DNA from: Jiangella gansuensis DSM 44835
GTDB taxonomy: Bacteria; Actinomycetota; Actinomycetes; Jiangellales; Jiangellaceae
Direction of reading: 5' to 3'
Length of the DNA: 64,000 bases
Assembly: GCF_000515395.1 (NCBI RefSeq)
Contig: NZ_KI911782.1
Location: forward strand, 2,292,606-2,356,605
Within the stretch, counting starts at the first letter, position 1. Every line of letters starts with the position of its first letter. The notes beneath the pieces are model-generated. The model saw only the letters and a list, made by a program, of their open reading frames with translations, was not told the DNA's origin and ran no database searches. The translations under genes were made by a program, and so were the position numbers. Positions 27,728 through 36,706 of this stretch are shown here, in pieces.

Positions 27728-28785
27728 GTTCCCGCACACTCGCTCAGGCGTACCGGCGCTTCGGTGAGGTCGAGGCTGCCGGTACCTCGCCGCTGTACGA
27801 ACGCGTCGCCGTCGCTTTGAGTGAGTCCGACGAAGCACTGCGCGCCATCGAGGCGGCACCGGCAGGCAAGCGGCACCCCACGGTGATCCTCGCCGCCCTG
27901 CACGACCTCGCCCTCGCCGGGCGGGCCCCGGCGCTGGCGGCGGCCTACGCCGCAGGGGACCGCGACGCTGCCGCTGCCGCCGCGATCGACGCGCTGCAGC
28001 ACATGACCGACTCGGTCGTGGCCGTCGCTGCACGCCGGCGGCCGCGGCCCGACGAGACCGGACGCTGCGCCGTGCTCTATCCGCCCATCGCCGAGGCGGC
28101 GCGCCGGGGCGGCGCGAATGCGGTCGGGCTGATCGACGTGGGCTGCTCGGCCGCGCTCAATCTCAATGTCGATCGCGTCGGCCTCACGTACAGCAATGGA
28201 CAGTCGCTGGGCGACCCGTCGTCTCCCGTGCGGTTGTCGTCGTCCGTCGTGGGAGACCGGCCCGTCCCGACGCGAGCGATGCCCGAGGTGGTCGCCCGGA
28301 TCGGCGTCGACCTCGACCCGGTCGACGTGACCGACGCGGACGACGCCCGATGGTTGCGCGCCTGCGTGTGGCCGGATCAGCCGGAGCGCGCCGCGAGGCT
28401 CGAAGCGGAGATGGCGTTGGCGGCGTCGGCCCCTCCGCTGCTGCTGCGAGGGGACGCCGTCGACGTGCTGCCCGACGCCTTCGCCCAGGTGCCCGCGGAC
28501 GCGCTGCCCGTCGTCACCACGACGTGGGCGCTGTCGCGCGTCCCGCTCGAGAGCCGGCTGAGCCTCCTGCACTGTCTCCACGAAGCGGCGGCCGGGCGGG
28601 CGGTGGCGTGGGTGTCGGTAGAGGGGGTCGGGGTCGCGCCGGCGATACCGACATTCAGCGACCGCCGCGCCTCCGGCCACAGCATCATCGGCGTGGCGCT
28701 GTTCGACCACTCGACGCTGCATGCCGAGGCCGTTGGCCGCTGCTGGTCGCGGGGGCGCTTGCTGGCGTGGCTGGCAGATTCCTAG
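27724..28785 (+). CDS. DUF2332 family protein with no standard start codon
   Basis: The frame codes a full-length DUF2332 protein: [72 protein letters not shown], a C-terminal [11 protein letters not shown] and a final WLADS. The conserved region starts directly after the whiA stop, yet no ATG, GTG or TTG lies there; the first standard option, TTG 27817, would remove about 31 conserved residues. CTG at 27724 overlaps the whiA stop as CTGA, mimicking the ATGA couplings seen elsewhere in this cluster, so I place the start there (353 residues). The family's function is unknown; the glycine-rich [12 protein letters not shown] resembles a nucleotide- or SAM-binding loop. A decayed start is the alternative. 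Confidence 0.7.
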   Translation: MSSRTLAQAYRRFGEVEAAGTSPLYERVAVALSESDEALRAIEAAPAGKRHPTVILAALHDLALAGRAPALAAAYAAGDRDAAAAAAIDALQHMTDSVVAVAARRRPRPDETGRCAVLYPPIAEAARRGGANAVGLIDVGCSAALNLNVDRVGLTYSNGQSLGDPSSPVRLSSSVVGDRPVPTRAMPEVVARIGVDLDPVDVTDADDARWLRACVWPDQPERAARLEAEMALAASAPPLLLRGDAVDVLPDAFAQVPADALPVVTTTWALSRVPLESRLSLLHCLHEAAAGRAVAWVSVEGVGVAPAIPTFSDRRASGHSIIGVALFDHSTLHAEAVGRCWSRGRLLAWLADS

Positions 28786-28791
28786 GGCCGA

Positions 28792-29000
28792 ACCTCAGGC
28801 ATCTGGTCCGCTCGGCGATCAACCGAGCCTTGTACGCGTCGATCCGCCCGTCGGACAACGACGCGTGCGTGTCGGGCAGTGTCGTCTGGGCCACCAGCAC
28901 CGCCTCGTACGCCGACAGCTTCTGCACCTCGACACCGGCCAGCGCCAACCCCGGACCCGGCGCCATCGCCGCCAGGTCGACGATCTGATCGGACACGACC
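28792..29000 (-). pseudogene. Remnant of a DUF222/HNH endonuclease (13E12-repeat type) gene
   Basis: On the minus strand the residues DQIVDLAAMAPGPGLALAGV, KLSAYEAVLVAQ, and after an apparent internal deletion SLSDGRIDAYKARLIAERTR read like the N-terminal DUF222 domain of the abundant actinobacterial HNH endonuclease family. There is no start with a ribosome-binding site, the segment joining the two conserved blocks is missing, and no HNH motif follows. It is therefore a fossil of a mobile or multicopy gene. The identification is from pattern recognition and is moderately sure. Confidence 0.6.
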
Positions 29001-29184
29001 CCAACGCCCCGCCCCGCCATCGACTGTGGCGCTCCGCGACCAGAGCGCGCCACCCACGTTGGCCACACAGCTGGGGCGGACGACCACGCGCAACACCTTG
29101 GCGTGACCGTGCGAAGACGAGCACCACCAGAGTGCCGGCCTCAACGTCCCGGGCTTTCAGGCACCGCGCCGGGTGCGACGGAAT

Positions 29185-29368
29185 GATCAGGTGACCGTTC
29201 GCGCCGCATCCGCGTCCCGAGGTCACCTGATCGTTTCGTGTCCACATGCTGGAGACGATCAGGTGCCCGAGCCACGCCGTCCCCGGGTGCTGTCGTCACC
29301 TGATCGTCGTCACCGGCCCGATCAGGTGACGCATTGCAGATCAGGCGACACATCGACGATCAGGTGAC
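29185..29368. repeat. Composite palindromic repeat, copy A (GATCAGGTGAC units)
   Basis: Seven units of the 11-mer GATCAGGTGAC or its complement begin at 29185(+), 29222(-), 29257(+), 29295(-), 29320(+), 29339(+) and 29358(+), some with one or two changes. Start-to-start steps are 37, 35, 38, 25, 19 and 19 bases. The first six repeat the order, orientation and nearly the spacing of copy B (53243-53403), and the interval after unit 2 (CACCTGATCGTTTCGTGTCC) is identical in both. Inverted neighbours can form hairpins. It lies between convergent genes. Confidence 0.85.
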
Positions 29369-29391
29369 ACATCCCCGCGACACCGCACCGT

Positions 29392-29582
29392 GAGCTCGAT
29401 GGCGTCGACGAAGGACACCGGCACGAGTTCGTCTCGTCGCCGAGCTGCCGCAAGCCTGGGTCGAGCACAAGCTCCAGTACTTCGTCCCGGGATCGGACCG
29501 AAGCGACCTGGAGGACTACCGAGCGACCGCTTACGACACGTTCACCACGTACATGGATGCTGTCGCCGCCGAGCTGGGGTGA
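29392..29582 (+). pseudogene. Frameshifted 3' fragment of an unidentified gene
   Basis: One frame reads ELDGVDEGHRHEFV (29392-29433) and, two bases out of register, another continues VAELPQAWVEHKLQYF... to ELG and TGA 29580-29582. The joined peptide looks like the true C-terminus of a soluble protein of normal composition, cut off at its 5' end by the repeat cluster. I do not recognise the family. Confidence 0.4.
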
Positions 29583-29586
29583 CCGG

Positions 29587-31101
29587 TCAGGGAGCATCTC
29601 CGTTCGCGGCGGGGGAGCCGCCGAGCTTGCCGACGGCTCCGGTGGCCGCGGCCTTGATCAGCTCGTCGAGGTCGAGGCCCGTCGCGTTCTTCAGCATCTC
29701 GACGGTCTGGACGACGTTGTCGGTGACCTGGCGGGGGAGTGAGCCGACCCCGTCGGCCGACACGACGGTGAGCTTGTCGATGGCGCTGATCGGCGCCGAC
29801 ACCTCGCGCGCGACGGCCGGCAGCACCTCGATGAGCATCTGGAGCACGGCGGCGTCGTTGTAGTGGGCGAACGCCTCGGCGCGCTTGTCCATCGCCTCTG
29901 CCTCGGCGTGGCCTCGGGCCAGGATCGCGGACGCCTCGGCTTCACCTTCGCCGCGGACGGCTTCGGCCTCGGCCAGTCGGCGGGCCTTCTCCGCCTCACC
30001 GCGCTTGGCGCCCTCGATCGCCTCGGCCTCGGCCAGGGCGGCCCGGCGGGCCTTCTCGGCTTCACCGAGCAGCCGGGCCTCCTCGGCGCGGCCCTGGGCT
30101 TCGGCGATGGCCGCGGCCTTGCGGGCTTCGGCCTCGGCGATGTCGGCGCTGCGCTTGCCCTCGGCCTCCTGCTCGACGCGGTACCGCTCGGCGTCGGCCG
30201 GCTTGCGCACCTCGGTGTCGAGTTGCCGCTCGGTCAGCGCCGCCTGCCGGACGGCGACCTTCTCCTGCTCGGTGAGGATCGCCTGGTCGCGGTCGGCCTG
30301 CGCGAGCGGGCCGGAGGCGGCGGCACGGGCGCTGGCGGCGTCCGTCTCGGCCTTGATCTCGGCCTGCCGCAGCGCGAGCGCACGCTGGGAGACCGCGATC
30401 TCCTCCTCGGCCAGGATGCGTGCCTGCTCTGCCGCCTGCCGGGCGTTGGCCTCGGCGATGGCCGCCTCCTGCCCGATCCGGGCGGCCTCCGGGCGCCCCA
30501 GGTCGGACAGGTACGAGCCGTCGTCGGTGATGTCCTGGATCTGGAACGTGTCCAGCACGAGGCCCTGCCCGGTCAGGGAGTTCTCCGACTCGTCGGCCAC
30601 TCGCTGCGCGAACGCGGCCCGGTCGCGGATGATCTGCTCGACCGACAGGCCACCCACGATCGAGCGCAGCGCGCCGGCCAGCACCTCCTGGGTGAACGTC
30701 TCGACCTCGTCCTGCTGGGTGAGGAAGCGCTGGGCGGCGGCCCGGATCTGGTCCTCGTTGCCGCCGACCTTCACGATGGCGACGCCCTCGACGTTGAGCT
30801 TGATGCCCTGGCCGGACACTGCGCCGCGGATCTGCACCGACAACCGGCGGCTGGACAGGTCGAGGATGTGCAGCTTCTGCACGAACGGGATGACGAAGGT
30901 GCCGCCACCCATCACGACCCGCTGGCCGGACAGGTCGGTGGAGATGAGCCCGGTCTCCGGGTTCTTCACCGCTTTGCCGCGCCGGCCGGTGACGATGTAG
31001 GCCTCGTTGGGCCCGGCGACCTTGTACCGGCTGGTGATCAACAGCGCGATCAGGATCAGCAGGGCGACGAGCCCGATGACGGTGATGGTCGTCTGGTTCA
31101 T
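29587..31101 (-). CDS. Flotillin family protein (SPFH domain)
   Basis: A 504-residue protein from ATG 31101. An N-terminal membrane helix (ITVIGLVALLILIALLITSRY) precedes an SPFH/band-7 domain (VAGPNEAYIVTGRRGKAV through LDTFQIQDITDD). After this comes a very long Ala/Glu/Arg coiled coil (~230-420; repeated EAEKARRAALAEAEAIEG patterns with many AE/EA dipeptides), ending in a conserved C-terminal segment PAVAREVSAPISAIDKLTVVSADG. Flotillins organise membrane microdomains and membrane fluidity. It pairs with the NfeD-like gene upstream (92 bp), the common flotillin-NfeD partnership, and probably shares its transcript. Confidence 0.93.
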   Translation of the reverse strand: MNQTTITVIGLVALLILIALLITSRYKVAGPNEAYIVTGRRGKAVKNPETGLISTDLSGQRVVMGGGTFVIPFVQKLHILDLSSRRLSVQIRGAVSGQGIKLNVEGVAIVKVGGNEDQIRAAAQRFLTQQDEVETFTQEVLAGALRSIVGGLSVEQIIRDRAAFAQRVADESENSLTGQGLVLDTFQIQDITDDGSYLSDLGRPEAARIGQEAAIAEANARQAAEQARILAEEEIAVSQRALALRQAEIKAETDAASARAAASGPLAQADRDQAILTEQEKVAVRQAALTERQLDTEVRKPADAERYRVEQEAEGKRSADIAEAEARKAAAIAEAQGRAEEARLLGEAEKARRAALAEAEAIEGAKRGEAEKARRLAEAEAVRGEGEAEASAILARGHAEAEAMDKRAEAFAHYNDAAVLQMLIEVLPAVAREVSAPISAIDKLTVVSADGVGSLPRQVTDNVVQTVEMLKNATGLDLDELIKAAATGAVGKLGGSPAANGDAP

Positions 31102-31193
31102 GAGCGGCGGCTCCCAAGGTGCGACAGGACGAGGTGCGACGGGCGCCCGAGCGGGTGGTGCTGTGAACGGGCGGTGCTGTGAACGGGCGGGTA

Positions 31194-31679
31194 CTACAAG
31201 CGGGCGACGGACACGGCGGTGGGAGACAGGACGCCGACGACGGTGACCCTCGAGCCGCTCTCGATCGGTTCGAGGGCGCGAGCGTTCAACCGGGTGAGAT
31301 GGCCACCGACACTGATGCTGACCACGCCGAAGCCGGAATCCGGGATGCTGGAGACGACGACGCCGTCGTAGCCGAGGACGTCGGTGGTGCGCGGCGTTTC
31401 GTCGGTCGCGCCGTTCTTGAGCATCCGGGTCAGCCAGCCGGTCAGGCCGGCCACGAGGGCACCGGCGGCGATCCCGAGGGCGAGGGTGGCCGGCGTGCCC
31501 AGGTCGGAGGACTCCGCGAGCGCGGCGCAGAAACCGAACGCCGACACGAACGCGGCGATGGCGGCGCCGGAGAACCAGCCGCCGCCGAAGTCGAGGATGC
31601 CGTCGAGGAACTCGCCGGCGATCAGCGACACGAAGAGGAGCCCGAGCCCGATGAAGCCCACGAGCAGATAGATGGTCAT
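31194..31679 (-). CDS. NfeD-like membrane protein (flotillin partner)
   Basis: A 161-residue protein from ATG 31679 with GGAGGAAAG upstream. Two or three hydrophobic segments (YLLVGFIGLGLLFVSLIAGEFLDG, WFSGAAIAAFVSAFGFCAAL, TPATLALGIAAGALVAGLTGWL) are followed by a C-terminal beta-rich OB-like domain (VLGYDGVVVSSIPDSGFGVVSISVGGHLTRLNARAL, ESGSRVTVVGVLSPTAVSV). This is the short NfeD type without the ClpP-like protease. It is likely transcribed with the downstream flotillin gene and acts with it in the membrane. Confidence 0.88.
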   Translation of the reverse strand: MTIYLLVGFIGLGLLFVSLIAGEFLDGILDFGGGWFSGAAIAAFVSAFGFCAALAESSDLGTPATLALGIAAGALVAGLTGWLTRMLKNGATDETPRTTDVLGYDGVVVSSIPDSGFGVVSISVGGHLTRLNARALEPIESGSRVTVVGVLSPTAVSVARL

Positions 31680-31922
31680 CCGGCTTTCCTCCCCGTCGCG
31701 GACGGGGCTGATGGTATCGGTCCGCCGGATCGGGGTACGAGGACGCCCGTAGCATCTTCCTGGACATCGTCCTGACGGGCAGCGCGAAGTTTCCGGCAGT
31801 GATGCCCTAGTGTTTCCGTTGGGTCACCACGACGGGGTGGGACGACCGATCGGCGGCCTTGGGCCGCGATGCGGCCCCGGTGCCCAGGTGCCTCGGCCGC
31901 CCCCGAGAGCAACACACCCTGA

Positions 31923-32948
<1,026 letters not shown>

Positions 32949-32953
32949 GCACG

Positions 32954-34156
32954 ATGAGGGGAATCGACGAGCTGGAGGACCTGCGCGGCAAGCGGGTCCT
33001 CCTGCGCTCAGACCTCAACGTGCCTTTGGACAACAAGGCTGGCAAGTCCGTGATCGTGGACGACGGCCGTGTCCGCGCGTCGGTGCCCACCATCCAGGCA
33101 CTGCGCGACGCCGGCGCGCGGGTCGTCGTCGTCGCCCACCTGGGCCGGCCGAAGGGCACCCCGGACGCGACGTACTCGCTGGCTCCGGTGGCGACGCGGC
33201 TGTCCGAGCTGCTCGGCGCCGAGGTCGCGTTCGCCGCCGACACCGTCGGCGAGAGCGCCCGCAAGACCGTCGCGGCGCTGAACGACGGCGACGTCGCGCT
33301 GCTGGAGAACCTGCGTTTCGACGCGCGGGAGACCAGCAAGGACGAAGCCGAACGCGGGGCGTTCGCGGCCGAGCTGGCGGAGTTGGCGGACGTGTTCGTC
33401 TCCGACGGCTTCGGTGTGGTGCATCGCAAGCAGGCCAGCGTGTACGACGTGGCCCAGCTACTGCCGCACGCCGCGGGCCGGCTGGTGCTGGCCGAGGTCC
33501 AGGCGTTCTCGAAGGTGCTGGACGACCCGCGGCGCCCGTACGTCGTCGTGCTCGGCGGTTCGAAGGTGTCCGACAAACTGGGCGTCATCGACAACCTGCT
33601 GGACAAGGTCGACCGCCTGCTCATCGGTGGCGGCATGGCGTTCACGTTCCTCGCCGCTGAGGGCTACGAGGTCGGCGGCTCGCTGCTGGAGTCCGACCAG
33701 ATCGAGACGGTCAAGGGCTACCTGGACCGCGCCCGGGAACGCGGCGTCGAGCTGGTGCTGCCGGTCGACGTCGTCGTCGCGGCCGACATCAGCGAGGACG
33801 CCCAGACCTCGGTGGTGGCCGCGTCGGCCATCCCGGCGGACCAGAAGGGCCTGGACATCGGCCCGGCCACGGTCGAGCTGTTCCGCGGCAAGCTGGCCGA
33901 CGCCAAGACGGTGGTCTGGAACGGCCCGATGGGCGTGTTCGAACTGGCACCGTTCGCCGGCGGCACGCGTGAGGTCGCGGTGGCCGTATCCCTGGTCGAC
34001 GGCACCAGCGTCGTCGGCGGCGGCGACTCCGCGGCCGCGGTGCGCCGGCTCGGGCTGGACGAGGGCGCGTTCACGCACATCTCGACCGGCGGTGGCGCGT
34101 CGCTGGAGCTGCTGGAGGGCAAGGAACTACCCGGCCTCACCGTGCTGGAGGACTGA
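32954..34156 (+). CDS. pgk: Phosphoglycerate kinase
   Basis: A 400-residue enzyme from ATG 32954, 5 bp after gap. It contains [54 protein letters not shown] and the C-terminal nucleotide-binding loop [13 protein letters not shown] with [22 protein letters not shown]. It makes ATP from 1,3-bisphosphoglycerate. In the position usually reading DAFG, the sequence is [11 protein letters not shown], a common actinobacterial variant. It sits 3 bp before tpiA, so the three genes form one tight operon. Confidence 0.98.
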   Translation: MRGIDELEDLRGKRVLLRSDLNVPLDNKAGKSVIVDDGRVRASVPTIQALRDAGARVVVVAHLGRPKGTPDATYSLAPVATRLSELLGAEVAFAADTVGESARKTVAALNDGDVALLENLRFDARETSKDEAERGAFAAELAELADVFVSDGFGVVHRKQASVYDVAQLLPHAAGRLVLAEVQAFSKVLDDPRRPYVVVLGGSKVSDKLGVIDNLLDKVDRLLIGGGMAFTFLAAEGYEVGGSLLESDQIETVKGYLDRARERGVELVLPVDVVVAADISEDAQTSVVAASAIPADQKGLDIGPATVELFRGKLADAKTVVWNGPMGVFELAPFAGGTREVAVAVSLVDGTSVVGGGDSAAAVRRLGLDEGAFTHISTGGGASLELLEGKELPGLTVLED

Positions 34157-34159
34157 CGC

Positions 34160-34945
34160 ATGGCAACCACCGCACGCCGGCCGCTGATGGCGGGCAACTG
34201 GAAGATGAACCTCAACCACCTCGAGGCCATCGCGCTGGTGCAGAAGCTCGCCTTCTCGCTGACCGCGGAGGACCTCGAGAAGGTCGAGGTGGCCGTGCTG
34301 CCGCCGTTCACCGACATTCGCTCGGTGCAGACGCTCATCGAGGGCGACAAGCTCGACATCGTCTACGGCGCGCAGGACATCTCGCAGCACGACTCCGGTG
34401 CCTACACCGGCGAGATCAGCGGCGCGCAGCTGGCGAAGCTGGGCTGCACGTTCGCCGTCGTCGGGCACTCCGAGCGGCGGCAGTACCACCACGAGGACGA
34501 CGCGCTGGTCAACGCCAAGGTGAAGGCGGCTCTCAAGCACGAGCTGACGCCCATCCTGTGCGTGGGTGAGCCGCTGGAGGTCCGGCAGGAAGGCCGGCAC
34601 GTCGAGCACACCCTGGCGCAGCTGGACGGCGGCCTCGAGGGGCTGAGCGCGCAGCAGGCGGCCACGGTCGTCGTCGCGTACGAGCCGGTGTGGGCCATCG
34701 GCACCGGTGAGGTCGCCACGCCCGACGACGCGCAGGAGATGGCCGCGGCCATCCGTGAGCGGCTCGGCAAGCTGTACGACGCCGACGTCGCGAAGGCCGT
34801 CCGGGTGCTCTACGGCGGCTCGGTGAAGTCATCGAACGTCAAGCCGATCATGGAGAAGCCCGACGTCGACGGCGCCCTGGTCGGTGGCGCGAGCCTGGAC
34901 GCCCAGGACTTCGCGTTGATCTCCCGGTACCACCGCAACCCGTGA
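34160..34945 (+). CDS. tpiA: Triosephosphate isomerase
   Basis: A 261-residue TIM-barrel enzyme from ATG 34160. It has the substrate-binding GNWKMN, the electrophile segment VGHSERRQ with the active-site His, the catalytic-loop sequence [13 protein letters not shown] with the catalytic Glu, and the phosphate-binding end [16 protein letters not shown]...[14 protein letters not shown]. It interconverts dihydroxyacetone phosphate and glyceraldehyde 3-phosphate. It is the last gene of gap-pgk-tpiA; a perfect hairpin terminator follows within 10 bases. Confidence 0.98.
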   Translation: MATTARRPLMAGNWKMNLNHLEAIALVQKLAFSLTAEDLEKVEVAVLPPFTDIRSVQTLIEGDKLDIVYGAQDISQHDSGAYTGEISGAQLAKLGCTFAVVGHSERRQYHHEDDALVNAKVKAALKHELTPILCVGEPLEVRQEGRHVEHTLAQLDGGLEGLSAQQAATVVVAYEPVWAIGTGEVATPDDAQEMAAAIRERLGKLYDADVAKAVRVLYGGSVKSSNVKPIMEKPDVDGALVGGASLDAQDFALISRYHRNP

Positions 34946-34953
34946 GATGATCA

Positions 34954-34981
34954 CCCGCCCCGGCGTCCGCGCCGGGGCGGG
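34954..34981 (+). terminator. Terminator of the gap-pgk-tpiA operon
   Basis: A perfect 12-bp GC stem (34954-34965 with 34970-34981, CCCGCCCCGGCG and its complement) with a 4-base loop TCCG, 8 bases after the tpiA stop. Confidence 0.8.
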
Positions 34982-34987
34982 GTACGA

Positions 34988-35016
34988 TTCGCACGACAGG
35001 CTCGAACGCGTAGTCT
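34988..35016 (+). promoter_or_regulatory. Putative secG promoter
   Basis: TTCGCA (34988-34993), a 17-base spacer and TAGTCT (35011-35016) follow directly after the tpiA terminator and precede secG by 60 bases. Confidence 0.45.
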
Positions 35017-35076
35017 TGGAGCGGCTGCTGGCGCACCGGCCGAGCACGCCGATCCGGAAGGACAAGGCTGACCACC

Positions 35077-35307
35077 GTGGAACTGGCATTCTCGATTCTG
35101 CTCGTCATCACCAGCGCCCTGCTGATCCTGATGGTGCTGATGCACAAGGGCAAAGGTGGCGGCCTGTCGGACATGTTCGGCGGCGGTGTCTCGTCCTCGC
35201 TGGGTGGATCGTCGGTGGCCGAGCGCAACCTCGACCGGCTCACCGTGGCGCTCGGGCTGATCTGGGCGGCCGCCATCGTCGCGCTCGGGTTGCTCAACGC
35301 CAGCTAG
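35077..35307 (+). CDS. secG: Preprotein translocase subunit SecG
   Basis: A 76-residue protein from GTG 35077. Two membrane helices (FSILLVITSALLILMVLMH and LTVALGLIWAAAIVALGLL) flank the conserved cytoplasmic loop KGKGGGLSDMFGGGVSSSLGGSSVAERNLDRLT. SecG is an accessory part of the SecYEG channel that helps SecA-driven export. It lies downstream of the glycolytic operon but behind its own putative promoter, an arrangement often seen in actinobacteria. Confidence 0.95.
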   Translation: MELAFSILLVITSALLILMVLMHKGKGGGLSDMFGGGVSSSLGGSSVAERNLDRLTVALGLIWAAAIVALGLLNAS

Positions 35308-35341
35308 CCAGGTACCTGGTTCCTTCAAGGGAGGACGCACC

Positions 35342-35683
35342 GTGGTCGGAGGCAATGCGATCCGTGGGAGCCGGGTAGGCGCCGGTCCCATGGGGGAGGC
35401 CGAGCGGGGCGACGCCGCGCCGCGGCGCCAGGTCACGTACTACTGCGAGCACGGGCACGAGAGCTCGCCCAGCTTCGCCGCGGAGGCGGTCATCCCCGAG
35501 TCGTGGGACTGCATCCGCTGTGGTCTGCCGGCCAGCCAGGACCGCGAGCACCCGCCGTCCGCGCCGCGCATCGAGCCGTACAAGACGCACCTCGCCTACG
35601 TGAAGGAGCGCCGCAGCGACGAGGACGGCGCCGCCATCCTCGAGGAGGCCCTGCAGGCGCTGCGCAAGCGACGCAGCCTCTGA
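35342..35683 (+). CDS. rbpA: RNA polymerase-binding protein RbpA
   Basis: A 113-residue actinobacteria-specific transcription factor from GTG 35342 with GGGAGGAC upstream. It has the N-terminal tail (NAIRGSRVGAGPMGEAERGDAAPRRQV), the core domain with the YYCEHGHE...WDCIRCGLPA cysteine/His pairs, and the C-terminal sigma-interacting domain (PYKTHLAYVKERRSDEDGAAILEEALQALRKRR). RbpA stabilises the RNA polymerase-principal sigma open complex and affects rifampicin sensitivity. It is 34 bp after secG, probably partly co-transcribed. It is one of the best phylum markers in the window. Confidence 0.97.
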   Translation: MVGGNAIRGSRVGAGPMGEAERGDAAPRRQVTYYCEHGHESSPSFAAEAVIPESWDCIRCGLPASQDREHPPSAPRIEPYKTHLAYVKERRSDEDGAAILEEALQALRKRRSL

Positions 35684-35697
35684 GCCGGGCGCCGTCG

Positions 35698-36660
35698 TCA
35701 GCCTGAGTGGTGGTCCAGGAAGTCGCGGGCTGCCCGCAGCATGTCGGCGCGTAGCTCGGCCGGCTCGAGCACGACGACGTCGCCGGCCAGCCCGAGCAGG
35801 TACACCCTCGTTTCGTAGGCCGACTCGAACGTCATGGCCACGTCCCACCATCCGTCCGGTCGTTCGGCCGCCTCGTCGACGACGGCGTTCGGCGCCCAGC
35901 GCAGCCGTGGCCCGGCCCGCCCCCGCACTCGCAGCCGCACCGGGTAGCGGCGCAGCCCGGCGAAGTAGCGCTGATTGGTGCGTTCCCAGTGCTCGGCCAG
36001 GTCGAAGCCGTCGGGGCGGGTGAAGGTGTCGCCGGTGTCCGCGGCGTGCTCGATGCGGACGGTCCGGTAGGTGCGGTACTCGCCGGCGTGGTCGCCCTCG
36101 CTCAGCCGCGCCACCAGGTACCAGGACTGCTTCTTCGCCACCAGGCCGAGCGGTTCGACGACGACGGGGTCCGGCGCGCTGCCGTAGCGCAGCCGCATCC
36201 GGTGCTCGCCCCACACCGCCTGCTGGATGACCGGCAGCCACGGCGAGGCGTCCCGGCCGTGTTGCCAGTCGGCGTGGTCGACCAGCACCCGCTCACGGGC
36301 GACGTCGGCGTCGCGGCGGGCGTGCGCCGGGACGGTGGCGAGCAGTTTCGCCGTCGCGGTGCCGGCCGCGGCGTCCAGGCCGAGGTCGGCAAGGACATGC
36401 GCCGTGGAGGCGACGAACAGCGCGGCCGTCTCGGCCGGGTTGAGCCCGGTGAGCCGGGTCCGGTAGTCCGCGGCCAGGGACCATCCGCCGGCCCGGCCGC
36501 GGTCGGCGTAGACGGGGAAGCCCGCGCCGCTCAACGCGTCGAGGTCGCGCTGGATGGTGCGGGGTGACACCTCCAGGTGCCGGGCCAGCTCACCCGCCGT
36601 CAGCCGCCCGCGCGACTGCAGCAGCAGCACGATCTGGACCAGCCGTTCGGCACGCACCAC
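35698..36660 (-). CDS. HTH/WYL-domain transcriptional regulator (YafY-like)
   Basis: A 320-residue protein from GTG 36660. The N-terminal winged helix is of the DeoR/HTH_11 type (RLVQIVLLLQSRGRLTAGELARHLEVSPRTIQRDLDALSGAGFPVYADRG). The WYL domain follows (RLRYGSAPDPVVVEPLGLVAKKQSWYLVARL), and then a C-terminal extension (WCX). WYL domains sense nucleic acids or small ligands. It is divergent from the DinB-ankyrin gene with 46 bp between starts; a GACA-N5-TGTC repeat lies between them, a likely operator. It is a single WYL protein, not the PafB/PafC pair. Confidence 0.9.
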   Translation of the reverse strand: MVRAERLVQIVLLLQSRGRLTAGELARHLEVSPRTIQRDLDALSGAGFPVYADRGRAGGWSLAADYRTRLTGLNPAETAALFVASTAHVLADLGLDAAAGTATAKLLATVPAHARRDADVARERVLVDHADWQHGRDASPWLPVIQQAVWGEHRMRLRYGSAPDPVVVEPLGLVAKKQSWYLVARLSEGDHAGEYRTYRTVRIEHAADTGDTFTRPDGFDLAEHWERTNQRYFAGLRRYPVRLRVRGRAGPRLRWAPNAVVDEAAERPDGWWDVAMTFESAYETRVYLLGLAGDVVVLEPAELRADMLRAARDFLDHHSG

Positions 36661-36668
36661 CCAAATAT

Positions 36669-36699
36669 GACAGACGGTGTCCTATTTCGGCCCTAGGGT
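36669..36699 (+). promoter_or_regulatory. Operator-like repeat and -10 between the WYL regulator and DinB-ankyrin genes
   Basis: GACA-GACGG-TGTC (36669-36681) is an inverted repeat overlapping the -35 region of the plus-strand gene; TAGGGT (36694-36699) is a -10 ending 7 bases before ATG 36707, implying a leaderless transcript. The repeat is a candidate site for the WYL regulator. Confidence 0.5.
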
Positions 36700-36706
36700 C
36701 GCCGGC

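Larger units (their letters stand above)
28786..29586. other. 801-bp region of gene remnants and palindromic repeats
   Basis: No intact gene is seen between the convergent DUF2332 and flotillin genes. From left to right it holds a decayed DUF222/HNH-type fragment (minus strand, 28792-29000), about 180 bp with nothing recognisable, a cluster of seven GATCAGGTGAC-type repeats (29185-29368), and a frameshifted coding fragment (plus strand, 29392-29582). Confidence 0.7.

Noticed and set aside
28685-29068. Intact DUF222-type minus-strand gene
   Set aside because: The frame overlaps the end of the DUF2332 gene, lacks the middle of DUF222 and any HNH motif, and has no ribosome-binding site; called a pseudogene instead.
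29185-29368. CRISPR array
   Set aside because: The units are 11 bp, in both orientations, with unequal spacers of 8-27 bp, unlike CRISPR direct repeats; no cas genes are present.
34982-35076. tRNA-Leu before or after secG, as found in many bacteria
   Set aside because: No cloverleaf, anticodon stem or CCA-like end could be drawn from either flank of secG.
35698-36660. WYL regulator as one half of PafBC
   Set aside because: PafB and PafC are adjacent paralogues near the proteasome genes; this is a single YafY-like protein next to a DinB gene.
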